Part shown: one piece after another, positions 25,891 to 32,912 of the stretch
Layout: the number at the start of each line of letters is the position of its first letter
How positions within the stretch are numbered: the stretch's first letter is position 1
Assembly (NCBI GenBank): GCA_963829995.1
Contig: CAWHKW010000014.1
Coordinates: 1-64,000, forward strand
Source: JACCZX01 sp963829995
GTDB lineage: Bacteria; Pseudomonadota; Gammaproteobacteria; Burkholderiales; Burkholderiaceae_F
Reading direction: 5' to 3'
Length of the DNA: 64,000 nucleotides
Notes under the pieces: generated by a model
Seen by the model: the letters and a program-made list of their open reading frames with translations, nothing else
Database searches by the model: none
What the model was told of the DNA's origin: nothing
Position numbers and translations under genes: made by a program

Positions 25891-27344
25891 TCAGATAATC
25901 ATCAGGTCCACGAACTCGTGCACTGGCGTGGCGGCCAGGCGTTTTGGGTCCATGCACAAATTTAGAATCGTGTCGGCCTGCTTGGCGGGAAACACGCGCG
26001 CCAGGTTGGTCTTGAACTTTTGCACCAGCAACGGCATGCCTTCCTTGCGGCGCCGCTTGTGGCCGACCGGGTACTCGACCACGATTTCTTTCAGTTTCTT
26101 GCCGTCGCTGAGCTCAACCGTCAGGCCATTGGCGATCGAGCGCTTGCCTGGATCGTGATAGTCCTTCGTGAACTGTTTGTCTTCGACGCAAACGATCTTC
26201 TCGCGCAGCGCATCGATCCGCGGGTCCGATGCAACCTCGTCTTCGTAGTCCTGCGCCGTCAAGCGACCGAAGATCAGCGGCACAGCGACCATGTATTGAA
26301 TGCAGTGATCGCGATCGGCCGGGTTATCAAGAGGGCCCTTTTTGTCGATGATGCGAATGCAGGCTTCGTGCGTGCGAATCGTGATCTTCTTGATGTCCGC
26401 CGCGGTCTTCCCGAGCTTGTTCAGTTGTGCGTGCAGCGTCATTGCCGCTTCGACCGCCGTCTGCGAATGAAACTCGGCCGGGAAGGAAATCTTGAACAGC
26501 ACGTGTTCCATCACGTACGAGCCGTAGGCCCGCTGAAACTTGAACGCGTTGCCCTTGAACGACACGTCGTAGAAGCCCCACGTCTTGGCCGACAGCACCG
26601 ACGGGTAGCCCATCTCGCCTGTTTTGGCGATCAACGCCAGGCGTACCGCGCGCGAGGTTGCGTCACCCGCCGCCCAGCTCTTGCGCGACCCGGTATTCGG
26701 TGAGTGCCGATACGTACGCAGCGATTGGCCATCGACCCACGCAAGCGACACCGCGTTGGTGATCTCGTCGCGCGTCAGTCCCAGCATCTGCGCAACGACG
26801 GCGGTCGAGGCGACCTTGACCAAAACTACGTGATCGAGCCCGACTTTGTTAAAGGAATTCTCCAGCGCTATGCACCCTTGGATCTCGTGCGCCTTGATCA
26901 TCGCGGTCAGTACGTCGTTGACCGAAAGCGGTGGGCGGCCCGACGCCGAAGCGTTGCGCGATAGCCAATCGGCGGTGGCAAGAATGCCGCCGAGGTTGTC
27001 CGACGGGATGGCCCCATTCTGCTGCGAGCCAGGTGTCGTTGAAGTCCAGCCAGCGAATCATCGCGCCGATATCGAAATGCTGCTTTGACCGGGTCGAGCT
27101 GAAACTGAGTGCCCGGCACTCTGGCTCCGTTGGGCACGACGGTGCCGTGCACGATCGGGCCAAGCATCTTGGTACACGCGGGATACTCGAGCGCCTCGAA
27201 CCCGCATCCGAGCGTATCCATCAGGCAATAGCGCGCCGTCTCGTAGGCATCCTTGCTTTTGATCTTGTAGCGGGTCACGTAGTCGACGATGTCGACCAGG
27301 ACCTTGTCGGGTGCGGGACGGACGTTGCTGATATGGCTGCTCAT
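25891..27344 (-). CDS. prpD: 2-methylcitrate dehydratase PrpD, two frameshifts
   Basis: Dehydrates 2-methylcitrate in propionate breakdown. MmgE/PrpD family: start MSSHISNVRPAPDKVLVDI, then WLDFNDTWLAAEWGHPSDNLGG, SVNDVLTAMIKAHEIQG and, later, SFPAEFHSQTAVEAAM and GTRVAMALIAKTGE-like segments. The frame breaks twice: an extra A in AAA at 27075-27077 and an extra G in GGG at 27005-27007. With both removed the protein is about 484 residues, the normal size. Because only homopolymer length is affected and all motifs are intact, the gene is most likely functional. It lies 14 bases after the MliC-like gene and 9 bases before acnA. PrpD together with a plain aconitase fits the prpBCD-type cycle; no acnD/prpF pair is present. 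Confidence 0.9.
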
Positions 27345-27358
27345 GCGACTGAATTCAT

Positions 27359-27733
27359 CTATTTCTTTGCTTGGCTTTTGCTCTCAGAACGGGCCGGCGG
27401 TTTCAGCCTGCACGTGAGCGGCTCGGAAAGCAGCGGATCAAACGTGAGCTGGCCCTCGTCGCCCTTGCTGTGCCAGACGACCTTGCCGTCCTCGCTCACA
27501 TAGCGGGAACCGGAATCGGTAGGCGTCGCGGTCACTGCAACCCGGCTGCCGATGTAAGTGAGCTGCGCATCGCCATCCGGGCGGCGCGGATGTGCGTTGA
27601 AGCGCAGCACCCGCCCGTTGTCACAAAGCCAGTCGGTGGTGAAACTGCGCGTCGGCGCCGTGTTGCTCGCATGCGCCGCAGGGAGAACGAGACAAAGCAA
27701 GAGTACCCACGCATACATTTGCTCTGCTTTCAT
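27359..27733 (-). CDS. MliC-like periplasmic lysozyme inhibitor
   Basis: 124 residues. An N-terminal signal peptide is clear (YAWVLLLCLVLPAAHAS, cleavage near residue 23). The mature domain matches the MliC/PliC family: WLCDNG near the start, GSRYVSEDGKVVWHSKGDEG in the centre and LTCRL at the end, with the two cysteines that bridge the small beta-barrel. Known members bind and inhibit C-type lysozyme. No lipobox is seen, so it is periplasmic rather than anchored (PliC-like). It is embedded in the prp operon, its ATG overlapping the stop of the 59-codon acetyltransferase remnant (ATGA), so it is probably co-translated with prp genes. Confidence 0.75.
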   Translation of the reverse strand: MKAEQMYAWVLLLCLVLPAAHASNTAPTRSFTTDWLCDNGRVLRFNAHPRRPDGDAQLTYIGSRVAVTATPTDSGSRYVSEDGKVVWHSKGDEGQLTFDPLLSEPLTCRLKPPARSESKSQAKK

Positions 27734-27909
27734 GCTGCCTCCCCGATGACGCGCCTGAAGCCTTCATGCGATGCAGTAAATCCCAGGCGCCGATAGAACG
27801 AATGCGCCTCGATCACTTCGAATGCCGCCGCATTCGCCGAATCGTTGCTGCCCACGGCCTCGCGATTCTTTCCGCGGATATCGCCGGCCGGCAGCTCCAG
27901 CAGCCTCAT
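27730..27909 (-). pseudogene. C-terminal remnant of a GNAT acetyltransferase
   Basis: 59 codons from ATG 27909 to TGA 27732-27730. The second half, IEAHSFYRRLGFTASHEGFR, is the classic last strand-helix of a GNAT fold (AHxFYRxLGF). The acetyl-CoA-binding loop (R/Q-x-x-G-x-G/A) and everything before it are missing, so it cannot be an active acetyltransferase alone. It is tightly packed: its ATG overlaps the prpC stop (ATGA) and its stop overlaps the MliC-like start (ATGA). That makes it a possible coupling device between prpC and the downstream genes, or the tail of a gene otherwise deleted. Confidence 0.55.
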
Positions 27910-29087
27910 TTCCGGTTTTCAATCGGTACGAATTTCAGATCTTCGGGGCCAACGTAGTTGGCGCTCGGCCGGATGATCTTGTTATCGACGCGCTGCTCGA
28001 TCACGTGCGCGCTCCAGCCGCTGGTGCGCGAGATGACGAACAGGGGAGTAAACATCGCGGTGGGCACGCCCATCATGTGATAACTGGTGGCGCTGTACCA
28101 GTCGAGGTTCGGAAACATTTTCTTCTCGCGCATCATCACCTGCTCGACGCGCGCCGAGATGTCGAAGAGCTTCATGTTGGCGGCGGCTACTGACAGCTCG
28201 CGCGCGACTTCCTTGATGACTTCGTTGCGCGGATCGGCGATCGTGTAGACGGGGTGCCCGAACCCGATGATCACCTGCTTGTCTGCGACCCGCTTGACGA
28301 TGTCGGCCTCGGCCTCGTCGGGATTGTCGTAACGGCCGATCGTGTCGAACGCGAACTCGTTGGCGCCCCCGTGCTTCGGACCTTTCAGTGCGCCGATCGC
28401 GGCGGTGATCGCGGAATACATGTCGCTTCCCGTCCCGGCGACAACACGCGCGGTAAACGTCGAGGCGTTGAACTCGTGCTCGGCGTACAGATTGAGCGAC
28501 GTATGCATCGACCGTGTCCACAACTCGGAAGGCGCGCGTCCATGAAGAAGATGCAGGAAGTGGCCGCCGATCGTGTCATCGTCGGTCTCGACGTCGATGC
28601 GCCGTCCCGAATGAGAGAAGTGATACCAGTAGAGAAGCATCGAGCCGAACGACGCCATCAGCCGGTCGGCGATGTCGCGCGCTTCGGCGAGCTTGTGCTC
28701 AGCCCCTTCCGGCAGCACCGAGCCCAATACCGAACACGCCGTGCGCATGACGTCCATCGGATGCGTATTGGCGGGTACCGCTTCGAGCACACGCTGCACC
28801 GCAGCCGGGATCCCGCGCAGACTCTTGAGCTTGTGCTTGTAGGCGCTCAACTCGGCGAGCGTCGGCAGCTTGCCGTGCACCAACAGAAAAGCGACTTCTT
28901 CGAACTCGCAGCGGGCCGCCATATCGAGAATGTCGTAGCCGCGATAGTGCAGGTCGTTGCCGGTCCGGCCGACCGTGCACAGTGCGGTGTTGCCCGCGAC
29001 GACACCGGACAGTGCCACCGATTTTTTTGGCTTTAATGTAGCCACTGAGGCAGCCACTGCGGCAGCCACTGCGGGAGCGTCGCTCAT
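27906..29087 (-). CDS. prpC: 2-methylcitrate synthase
   Basis: Condenses propionyl-CoA with oxaloacetate. 393 residues, citrate-synthase fold of the PrpC type: start of domain at VALSGVVAGNTALCTVG and LHYRGYDILDMA, catalytic histidine regions GPKHGGANEFAFD and IGFGHPVYTIADPR, and the aspartate-containing FPNLDWYSATSYHMMGVP. The N-terminal 20 residues are alanine-rich (AVAAAVAASVATL) and look dispensable. The ATG overlaps the prpB stop by four bases (ATGA). The true citrate synthase gene gltA is separate at 35750, which supports the methylcitrate assignment here, as does the neighbourhood of prpB and prpD. Confidence 0.95.
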   Translation of the reverse strand: MSDAPAVAAAVAASVATLKPKKSVALSGVVAGNTALCTVGRTGNDLHYRGYDILDMAARCEFEEVAFLLVHGKLPTLAELSAYKHKLKSLRGIPAAVQRVLEAVPANTHPMDVMRTACSVLGSVLPEGAEHKLAEARDIADRLMASFGSMLLYWYHFSHSGRRIDVETDDDTIGGHFLHLLHGRAPSELWTRSMHTSLNLYAEHEFNASTFTARVVAGTGSDMYSAITAAIGALKGPKHGGANEFAFDTIGRYDNPDEAEADIVKRVADKQVIIGFGHPVYTIADPRNEVIKEVARELSVAAANMKLFDISARVEQVMMREKKMFPNLDWYSATSYHMMGVPTAMFTPLFVISRTSGWSAHVIEQRVDNKIIRPSANYVGPEDLKFVPIENRK

Positions 29088-29981
29088 TGCGAGTCTTTCC
29101 TGTTCGCGAACAGCTGGTCCAGTCGATCTTCATACGCCTGGTAGCCGATGACGTCATACAGTTCCATCCGAGTCTGCATGGTCTCGACAACCGACTTTTG
29201 CGTACCTTCGCGTCGCAGCGCCGTGTAGACGTTCAATGCCGCCTTGTTCATCGCGCGGAACGCGGAGAGCGGATAAAGCGCCATCGCGACCCTTACGCTG
29301 CGCAGCTCTTCCAAGCGTAAATAAAGGCGTGGCGCCGAATTCGGTGATGTTGGCCAGCACCGGCACCTTGACGGCATCAACGAAGCGTCGGTACGTTGCC
29401 AGGTCCTTGGCGGCTTCGGCAAAAATTCCATCGGCACCGGCCTCTGCACAGAGGACCGCGCGCTCGATGGCGCGCTCGACGCCCTCGACAGCGATCGAAT
29501 CCGTGCGCGCGATCAGAAAGAAATCCGAGTCTGTTTTCGCGTCGGCTGCGGCCTTGACGCGGTCGGCCATTTCCTCCGCGCTGACGATTTCTTTGCCGGG
29601 CCGATGGCCACAGCGCTTGGCGCCAGCCTGATCCTCAATATGGCACGCGGCGGCACCAGCCTTGATCAGCGCCTTGACGGTGCGTGCGACGTTGAAAGCG
29701 CTCGGTCCGAAGCCGGTGTCGATGTCCACCAGCAGTGGAAGGTTGCAAACGTCGGTAATCCGACGCACGTCAATCAGCACGTCGTCGAGCGTATTGATGC
29801 CGAGGTCTGGCATGCCAAGCGATCCGGCTGCCACGCCGCCGCCCGACAGGTAAATTGCGCGATAGCCGACCTGCTGCGCCATCAACGCATGATTCGCAAT
29901 CAGCGCACCGACAATCTGCAGCGGCCGTTCAGCCTGTAGCGCTGCGCGAAACCGGGTACCCGCTGAAATGCCGGCGGTCAT
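29084..29981 (-). CDS. prpB: 2-methylisocitrate lyase, one frameshift
   Basis: Cleaves 2-methylisocitrate to pyruvate and succinate; isocitrate lyase/PEP mutase family. Seen: LSGGGVAAGSLGMPDLG, PLLVDIDTGFG, HIEDQAGAKRCGH and the active-site stretch KRCGHRPGKEIVS. Near 29311 an extra C on the plus strand breaks the frame after ATPLFTL; removing it restores EELRSVRVAMALYPLSAF and the normal tail to TGA 29086-29084, giving about 298 residues, the family length. Starts 12 bases after mdh, so mdh-prpB-prpC are probably one transcript. Confidence 0.93.
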
Positions 29982-29993
29982 AGGTGAGCGGTC

Positions 29994-30974
29994 CTAGCTA
30001 ACCAGGTGAGCAACGCCATCGCGCTCCTCGAGCAACTCTTTCAACGTCGCGTCCATTCTCTGCCGCGAGAAATCGTCGATCTCCAAGCCCTTGACGACTT
30101 CGTACTTGCCGTTCGTGCATACGCAGGGCATGCCGTACATGATGTCCTGCGGAATTCCGTAGCTGCCGTCGGAGACCACGCCCATCGTCGTCCAGTGTCC
30201 GTCGGTTCCAAAGACCCAATCGTGTACATGGTCGATCGCGGCGTTGGCGGCCGACGCCGCCGATGACAGCCCTCGCGCTTCGATGATCGCGGCTCCGCGC
30301 TTGCCCACCGTCGGGATGTAGATGTCGCGATACCACGTGTCATCGATCATGGGCGGCTTGCCGTCGATCGTCGCAAAGCGAATATCCGGGTACATGGTCG
30401 GCGAGTGATTGCCCCACACGATCAACTTTTCGATTGACGACACCGGCTTGCCCGTCTTGGCCGCCAGCTGCGACAGCGCGCGATTGTGATCGAGTCGCAT
30501 CATCGCCGTAAAACTCGACTTCGGCAGCGATGGCGCCGATTTCATCGCGATGTAGGCGTTCGTGTTCGCCGGATTGCCCACAACCAGCACCTTGACGTTG
30601 CGCTTGGCCGACTGATCGAGCGCCTTGCCCTGGGCGGTGAAGATTTGCGCATTGGCGGCCAACAAATCCTTGCGCTCCATCCCAGGTCCACGAGGGCGTG
30701 CTCCGACAAGTAGCGCAATGTCCGTATCCTTGAATGCGGCCGCCGGTTCGCTGTGCGCCTGTAATCCGGCCAACAGCGGAAACGCGCAGTCTTCCAGCTC
30801 CATCATCACGCCTTTCAGCGCCTTCTGTGCCTTCTCGTCCGGGATTTCGAGCAGCTGCAACTCGATCGGCTGCTTGTCTCCAAGCATTGCACCGGAGGCG
30901 ATGCGAAACAGCAGCGAGTAGCCGATCTGCCCGGCGGCGCCCGTGACGGCAACGCGAACGGGAGCTTTGTTCAT
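29994..30974 (-). CDS. mdh: malate dehydrogenase
   Basis: Oxidises malate to oxaloacetate with NAD. 326 residues, the cytosolic-type MDH usual in betaproteobacteria: NAD-binding TGAAGQIGYSLLFRI, substrate loop ARPRGPGMERKDLL, GNPANTNA, and catalytic histidine in IVWGNHSPTMYPD. First gene of the leftward run mdh-prpB-prpC-prpD-acnA, so oxaloacetate made here can enter both the citrate and the methylcitrate synthase reactions. The start ATG 30974 is preceded by GGAGAACAAGATC on the minus strand. A palindrome 75 bases upstream may regulate it together with the divergent GntR gene. Confidence 0.95.
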   Translation of the reverse strand: MNKAPVRVAVTGAAGQIGYSLLFRIASGAMLGDKQPIELQLLEIPDEKAQKALKGVMMELEDCAFPLLAGLQAHSEPAAAFKDTDIALLVGARPRGPGMERKDLLAANAQIFTAQGKALDQSAKRNVKVLVVGNPANTNAYIAMKSAPSLPKSSFTAMMRLDHNRALSQLAAKTGKPVSSIEKLIVWGNHSPTMYPDIRFATIDGKPPMIDDTWYRDIYIPTVGKRGAAIIEARGLSSAASAANAAIDHVHDWVFGTDGHWTTMGVVSDGSYGIPQDIMYGMPCVCTNGKYEVVKGLEIDDFSRQRMDATLKELLEERDGVAHLVS

Positions 30975-31048
30975 GATCTTGTTCTCCGATGCAATCGTCG
31001 TTCAGACAGCGAGCAGTCTACTGCAAAAGGCCCGTTCGATACCACGTG

Positions 31049-31060
31049 TCTTATATAAGA
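31049..31060. promoter_or_regulatory. 12-bp perfect palindrome between mdh and the GntR gene
   Basis: TCTTATATAAGA is fully self-complementary and sits in the 127-base divergent gap (30975-31101), 41 bases before the regulator start and 75 bases before mdh. AT-rich 12-base dyads of this kind suit GntR/HutC-family dimers, and the adjacent gene is such a regulator, so autoregulation plus control of mdh is a reasonable inference. On the plus strand a weak -10-like catatt lies just downstream. No second copy was noticed upstream of sdhC. Confidence 0.6.
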
Positions 31061-31101
31061 TAGATGACATATTGTACTGCGGTTTGTGTTGAAATGCCGC
31101 C

Positions 31102-31860
31102 ATGTCTAGTTCGGTCTCCAAAGACGTCGACAGCGCCGCCCAGGCTGCTGTCTACGCGCCTTTGTACCGCCAGATCAAGGACTTGATTGTCCAGGGGCTG
31201 CAACGGGGAGAGTGGAAGCCCGGCGACATGATCCCCAGCGAGATGGATCTGGCGGCGCGATTCCAGGTGAGCCAGGGAACGGTCCGCAAGGCCGTCGATG
31301 AGCTTTCCACGGAAAATCTGCTGGTGCGTCGGCAGGGCAAGGGCACTTTCGTCGCGACTCATCATGAGCCGCGCGCGCAGTTTCGATTTCTGCGAGTAGT
31401 GCCGGACGATCATGCGCCGCTACCGGGCGTGAGCCGCTACCTCGACTGCAGGCGAGTCCGTGCCAGCGGCGACATTGCCCGCCACCTGGCAGTGAGGCCG
31501 AGCGATCCGGTCGTGTACCTGCGACGGCTTTTGAGCTTCGAAAACGCGCCGGTGGTCCTCGATGAAATCTGGCTGCCTGGAAATCTATTCAAGAAGCTGA
31601 CGGCTGAGCGCCTCGCCGAGTACACCGGTCCACTGTATGGACTGTTCGAAACGGAATTTGGAACGCGCATGATCCGCGCCGATGAGCGGATTAGAGCGGT
31701 AGCGGCGTCGGCTGACGCTGCCAAGCATTTGAAGATCGCGGTCGGCTCGCCGCTGCTATTGGTGGAGCGCGTCTCGTACACCTACGGCGAGCGGCCGGTC
31801 GAGGTCCGGCGCGGCCTTTCGGTCACGGAGCGATATCACTATCGCAATACGCTCAGCTGA
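31102..31860 (+). CDS. GntR-family transcriptional regulator, HutC/UTRA type
   Basis: 252 residues. The winged-helix DNA-binding domain lies at about residues 20-85 (YRQIKDLIVQGLQRGEW, PSEMDLAARFQVSQGTVRKAVDEL, RRQGKGTFVA) and a UTRA ligand-binding domain at about 100-250 (YLRRLLSFENAPVVLDEIW, LLLVERVSYTYGERPVEVR). HutC-type UTRA domains bind small organic metabolites; the neighbouring mdh, sdh and gltA suggest a carboxylate or acyl-CoA signal, but the ligand cannot be read from sequence. It stands between the leftward mdh-prp run and the rightward sdh operon and could control both. The start ATG 31102 is the first codon of the frame with good domain spacing. Confidence 0.88.
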   Translation: MSSSVSKDVDSAAQAAVYAPLYRQIKDLIVQGLQRGEWKPGDMIPSEMDLAARFQVSQGTVRKAVDELSTENLLVRRQGKGTFVATHHEPRAQFRFLRVVPDDHAPLPGVSRYLDCRRVRASGDIARHLAVRPSDPVVYLRRLLSFENAPVVLDEIWLPGNLFKKLTAERLAEYTGPLYGLFETEFGTRMIRADERIRAVAASADAAKHLKIAVGSPLLLVERVSYTYGERPVEVRRGLSVTERYHYRNTLS

Positions 31861-31962
31861 CGGTCGACCGCTGTCATTCACTGTGCGTGACCGATTTGGT
31901 TCAGTGCAGCATTTCGGTCAGAATAGTGCTCGCAACGTACTTCAAAAAACCAACGGCCCTCG
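31861..31962 (+). promoter_or_regulatory. control region upstream of sdhC with inverted repeats
   Basis: The 102-base gap before sdhC contains CGGTCGACCG (31861-31870, a perfect 10-base palindrome directly after the regulator stop) and a spaced dyad, TGACCGA (31888-31894) with TCGGTCA (31914-31920), arm centres 26 bases apart. The spaced dyad could be an operator or an mRNA stem. No confident -35/-10 pair was identified. Confidence 0.4.
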
Positions 31963-32379
31963 ATGAGCAGCTTCACCGTAGAAAAACAACCGCGGCCGCG
32001 ATTTCGAAACCTTAACTTTCCGCTGCTGCTGACCTATCGCCTGCCGTTGCCCGGCCTGGTGTCGATCATGCATCGAATCAGCGGAGCAGCGCTGTTCCTG
32101 ATGTTGCCGTTGCTGCTCTGGCTATTCGACCTGAGCCTGATGTCCGAACTGAGCTTCGAACGGCTGCGCACGATTGTCTCCAACTTCTTCTTCAAGCTGT
32201 TGCTCGTGTTGCTGATCTGGGCATTTTTTCACCACTTGGTCGCTGGCATTCGCTACCTGCTGCTCGATCTTCACATCGGGATTGACCTCGGATCTGCGCG
32301 TGCCACCTCGATCGCGGTGTATGCGGTCAGTCTTCCGCTGACTTTTATCGCCGCGTTGAAGGTCTTCGGGCTGATTTAG
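31963..32379 (+). CDS. sdhC: succinate dehydrogenase cytochrome b556 subunit
   Basis: Membrane anchor of complex II that binds haem b and quinone with SdhD. 138 residues with three transmembrane helices: about 35-58 (MHRISGAALFLMLPLLLWLF), 72-95 (FFKLLLVLLIWAFFHHLVAG) and 115-137. The signature RPRFRNLNFPLLLTYRLPLPGL-like N-terminus precedes SIMHRISG, where the histidine and arginine contact quinone and haem. FFHHLVAGIRYLLLDLHIG is the typical second-helix motif. First gene of sdhCDAB; the start ATG 31963 has no strong ribosome site. Confidence 0.93.
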   Translation: MSSFTVEKQPRPRFRNLNFPLLLTYRLPLPGLVSIMHRISGAALFLMLPLLLWLFDLSLMSELSFERLRTIVSNFFFKLLLVLLIWAFFHHLVAGIRYLLLDLHIGIDLGSARATSIAVYAVSLPLTFIAALKVFGLI

Positions 32380-32541
32380 TCCAGTGAAACCGCCCAAATA
32401 CACACCCGCTCGTCCGTGCCTCAGCGCGCCGGACGTTGTTGCAAATGCTCGCCATAGTCCCCGCTATGTCTGTGCTTTGCGCCTAGCCCGGCACGCCGCT
32501 GCACGGCCGCTCGGGTGCGATTTGACGGTATCACTGGACTG
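32380..32541. repeat. 162-base spacer between sdhC and sdhD with imperfect hairpin
   Basis: sdhC and sdhD are normally adjacent, but here 162 bases separate them. No open frame of interest is present. The spacer has a nested dyad: CATAG (32452-32456) with CTATG (32463-32467), flanked by CAAATGC and GTGCTTTG, so it can fold into a stem of about 15 pairs with mismatches. It ends in GCACGGCCGCTCGGG; the 12-mer GCACGGCCGCTC also occurs in the korA-korB spacer. It resembles dispersed palindromic elements of betaproteobacterial intergenic regions. Confidence 0.4.
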
Positions 32542-32910
32542 ATGGCGTACCCGCCCATCGGCATCGGTCCCAAGCGCGTGGTGGTCGGCGCGCACTATGG
32601 ATTGGCGGGCTTTATCGGGCAGCGGATCACGTCCGTGGTTCTGACGTTGTGGGTGTTGATGGTCGGAGCCAGCGTGCTCTTCGGCCCGTTGTCGTACGAC
32701 ACGTGGGCCGCGTTGTTTGCCCCGCTATGGATGAAGGTCATCACGCTGATCGCGCTGTTTTCACTGCTGTATCACGCGTGGATCGGGATGCGGAATATCT
32801 GGATGGATTACGTCACGCCGGTATGGGCGCGACTGTCGCTGCAGACAGTTACTGTTCTGTGGTTGATCGCATGTGCCGTGTGGTCTGTGCAAATCCTGTG
32901 GCGGGTCTGA
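32542..32910 (+). CDS. sdhD: succinate dehydrogenase membrane anchor subunit
   Basis: 122 residues from ATG 32542 (MAYPPIGIGPKRVVVGAHYG); an in-frame GTG at 32515 would add nine residues with poor context. Three transmembrane helices are visible: GFIGQRITSVVLTLWVLMVG, MKVITLIALFSLLYHAW and LQTVTVLWLIACAVWSV. The conserved YHAWIGMRNIWMDYV motif carries the haem-ligand histidine region and the aspartate-tyrosine pair near the quinone site. The stop at 32910 is two bases before the sdhA start. Confidence 0.92.
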   Translation: MAYPPIGIGPKRVVVGAHYGLAGFIGQRITSVVLTLWVLMVGASVLFGPLSYDTWAALFAPLWMKVITLIALFSLLYHAWIGMRNIWMDYVTPVWARLSLQTVTVLWLIACAVWSVQILWRV

Positions 32911-32912
32911 GG

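Noticed and set aside
32649..32912. N-terminal extension of SdhA into sdhD
   Set aside because: The frame is open by chance; GTG 32913 gives the family N-terminus two bases after the sdhD stop.
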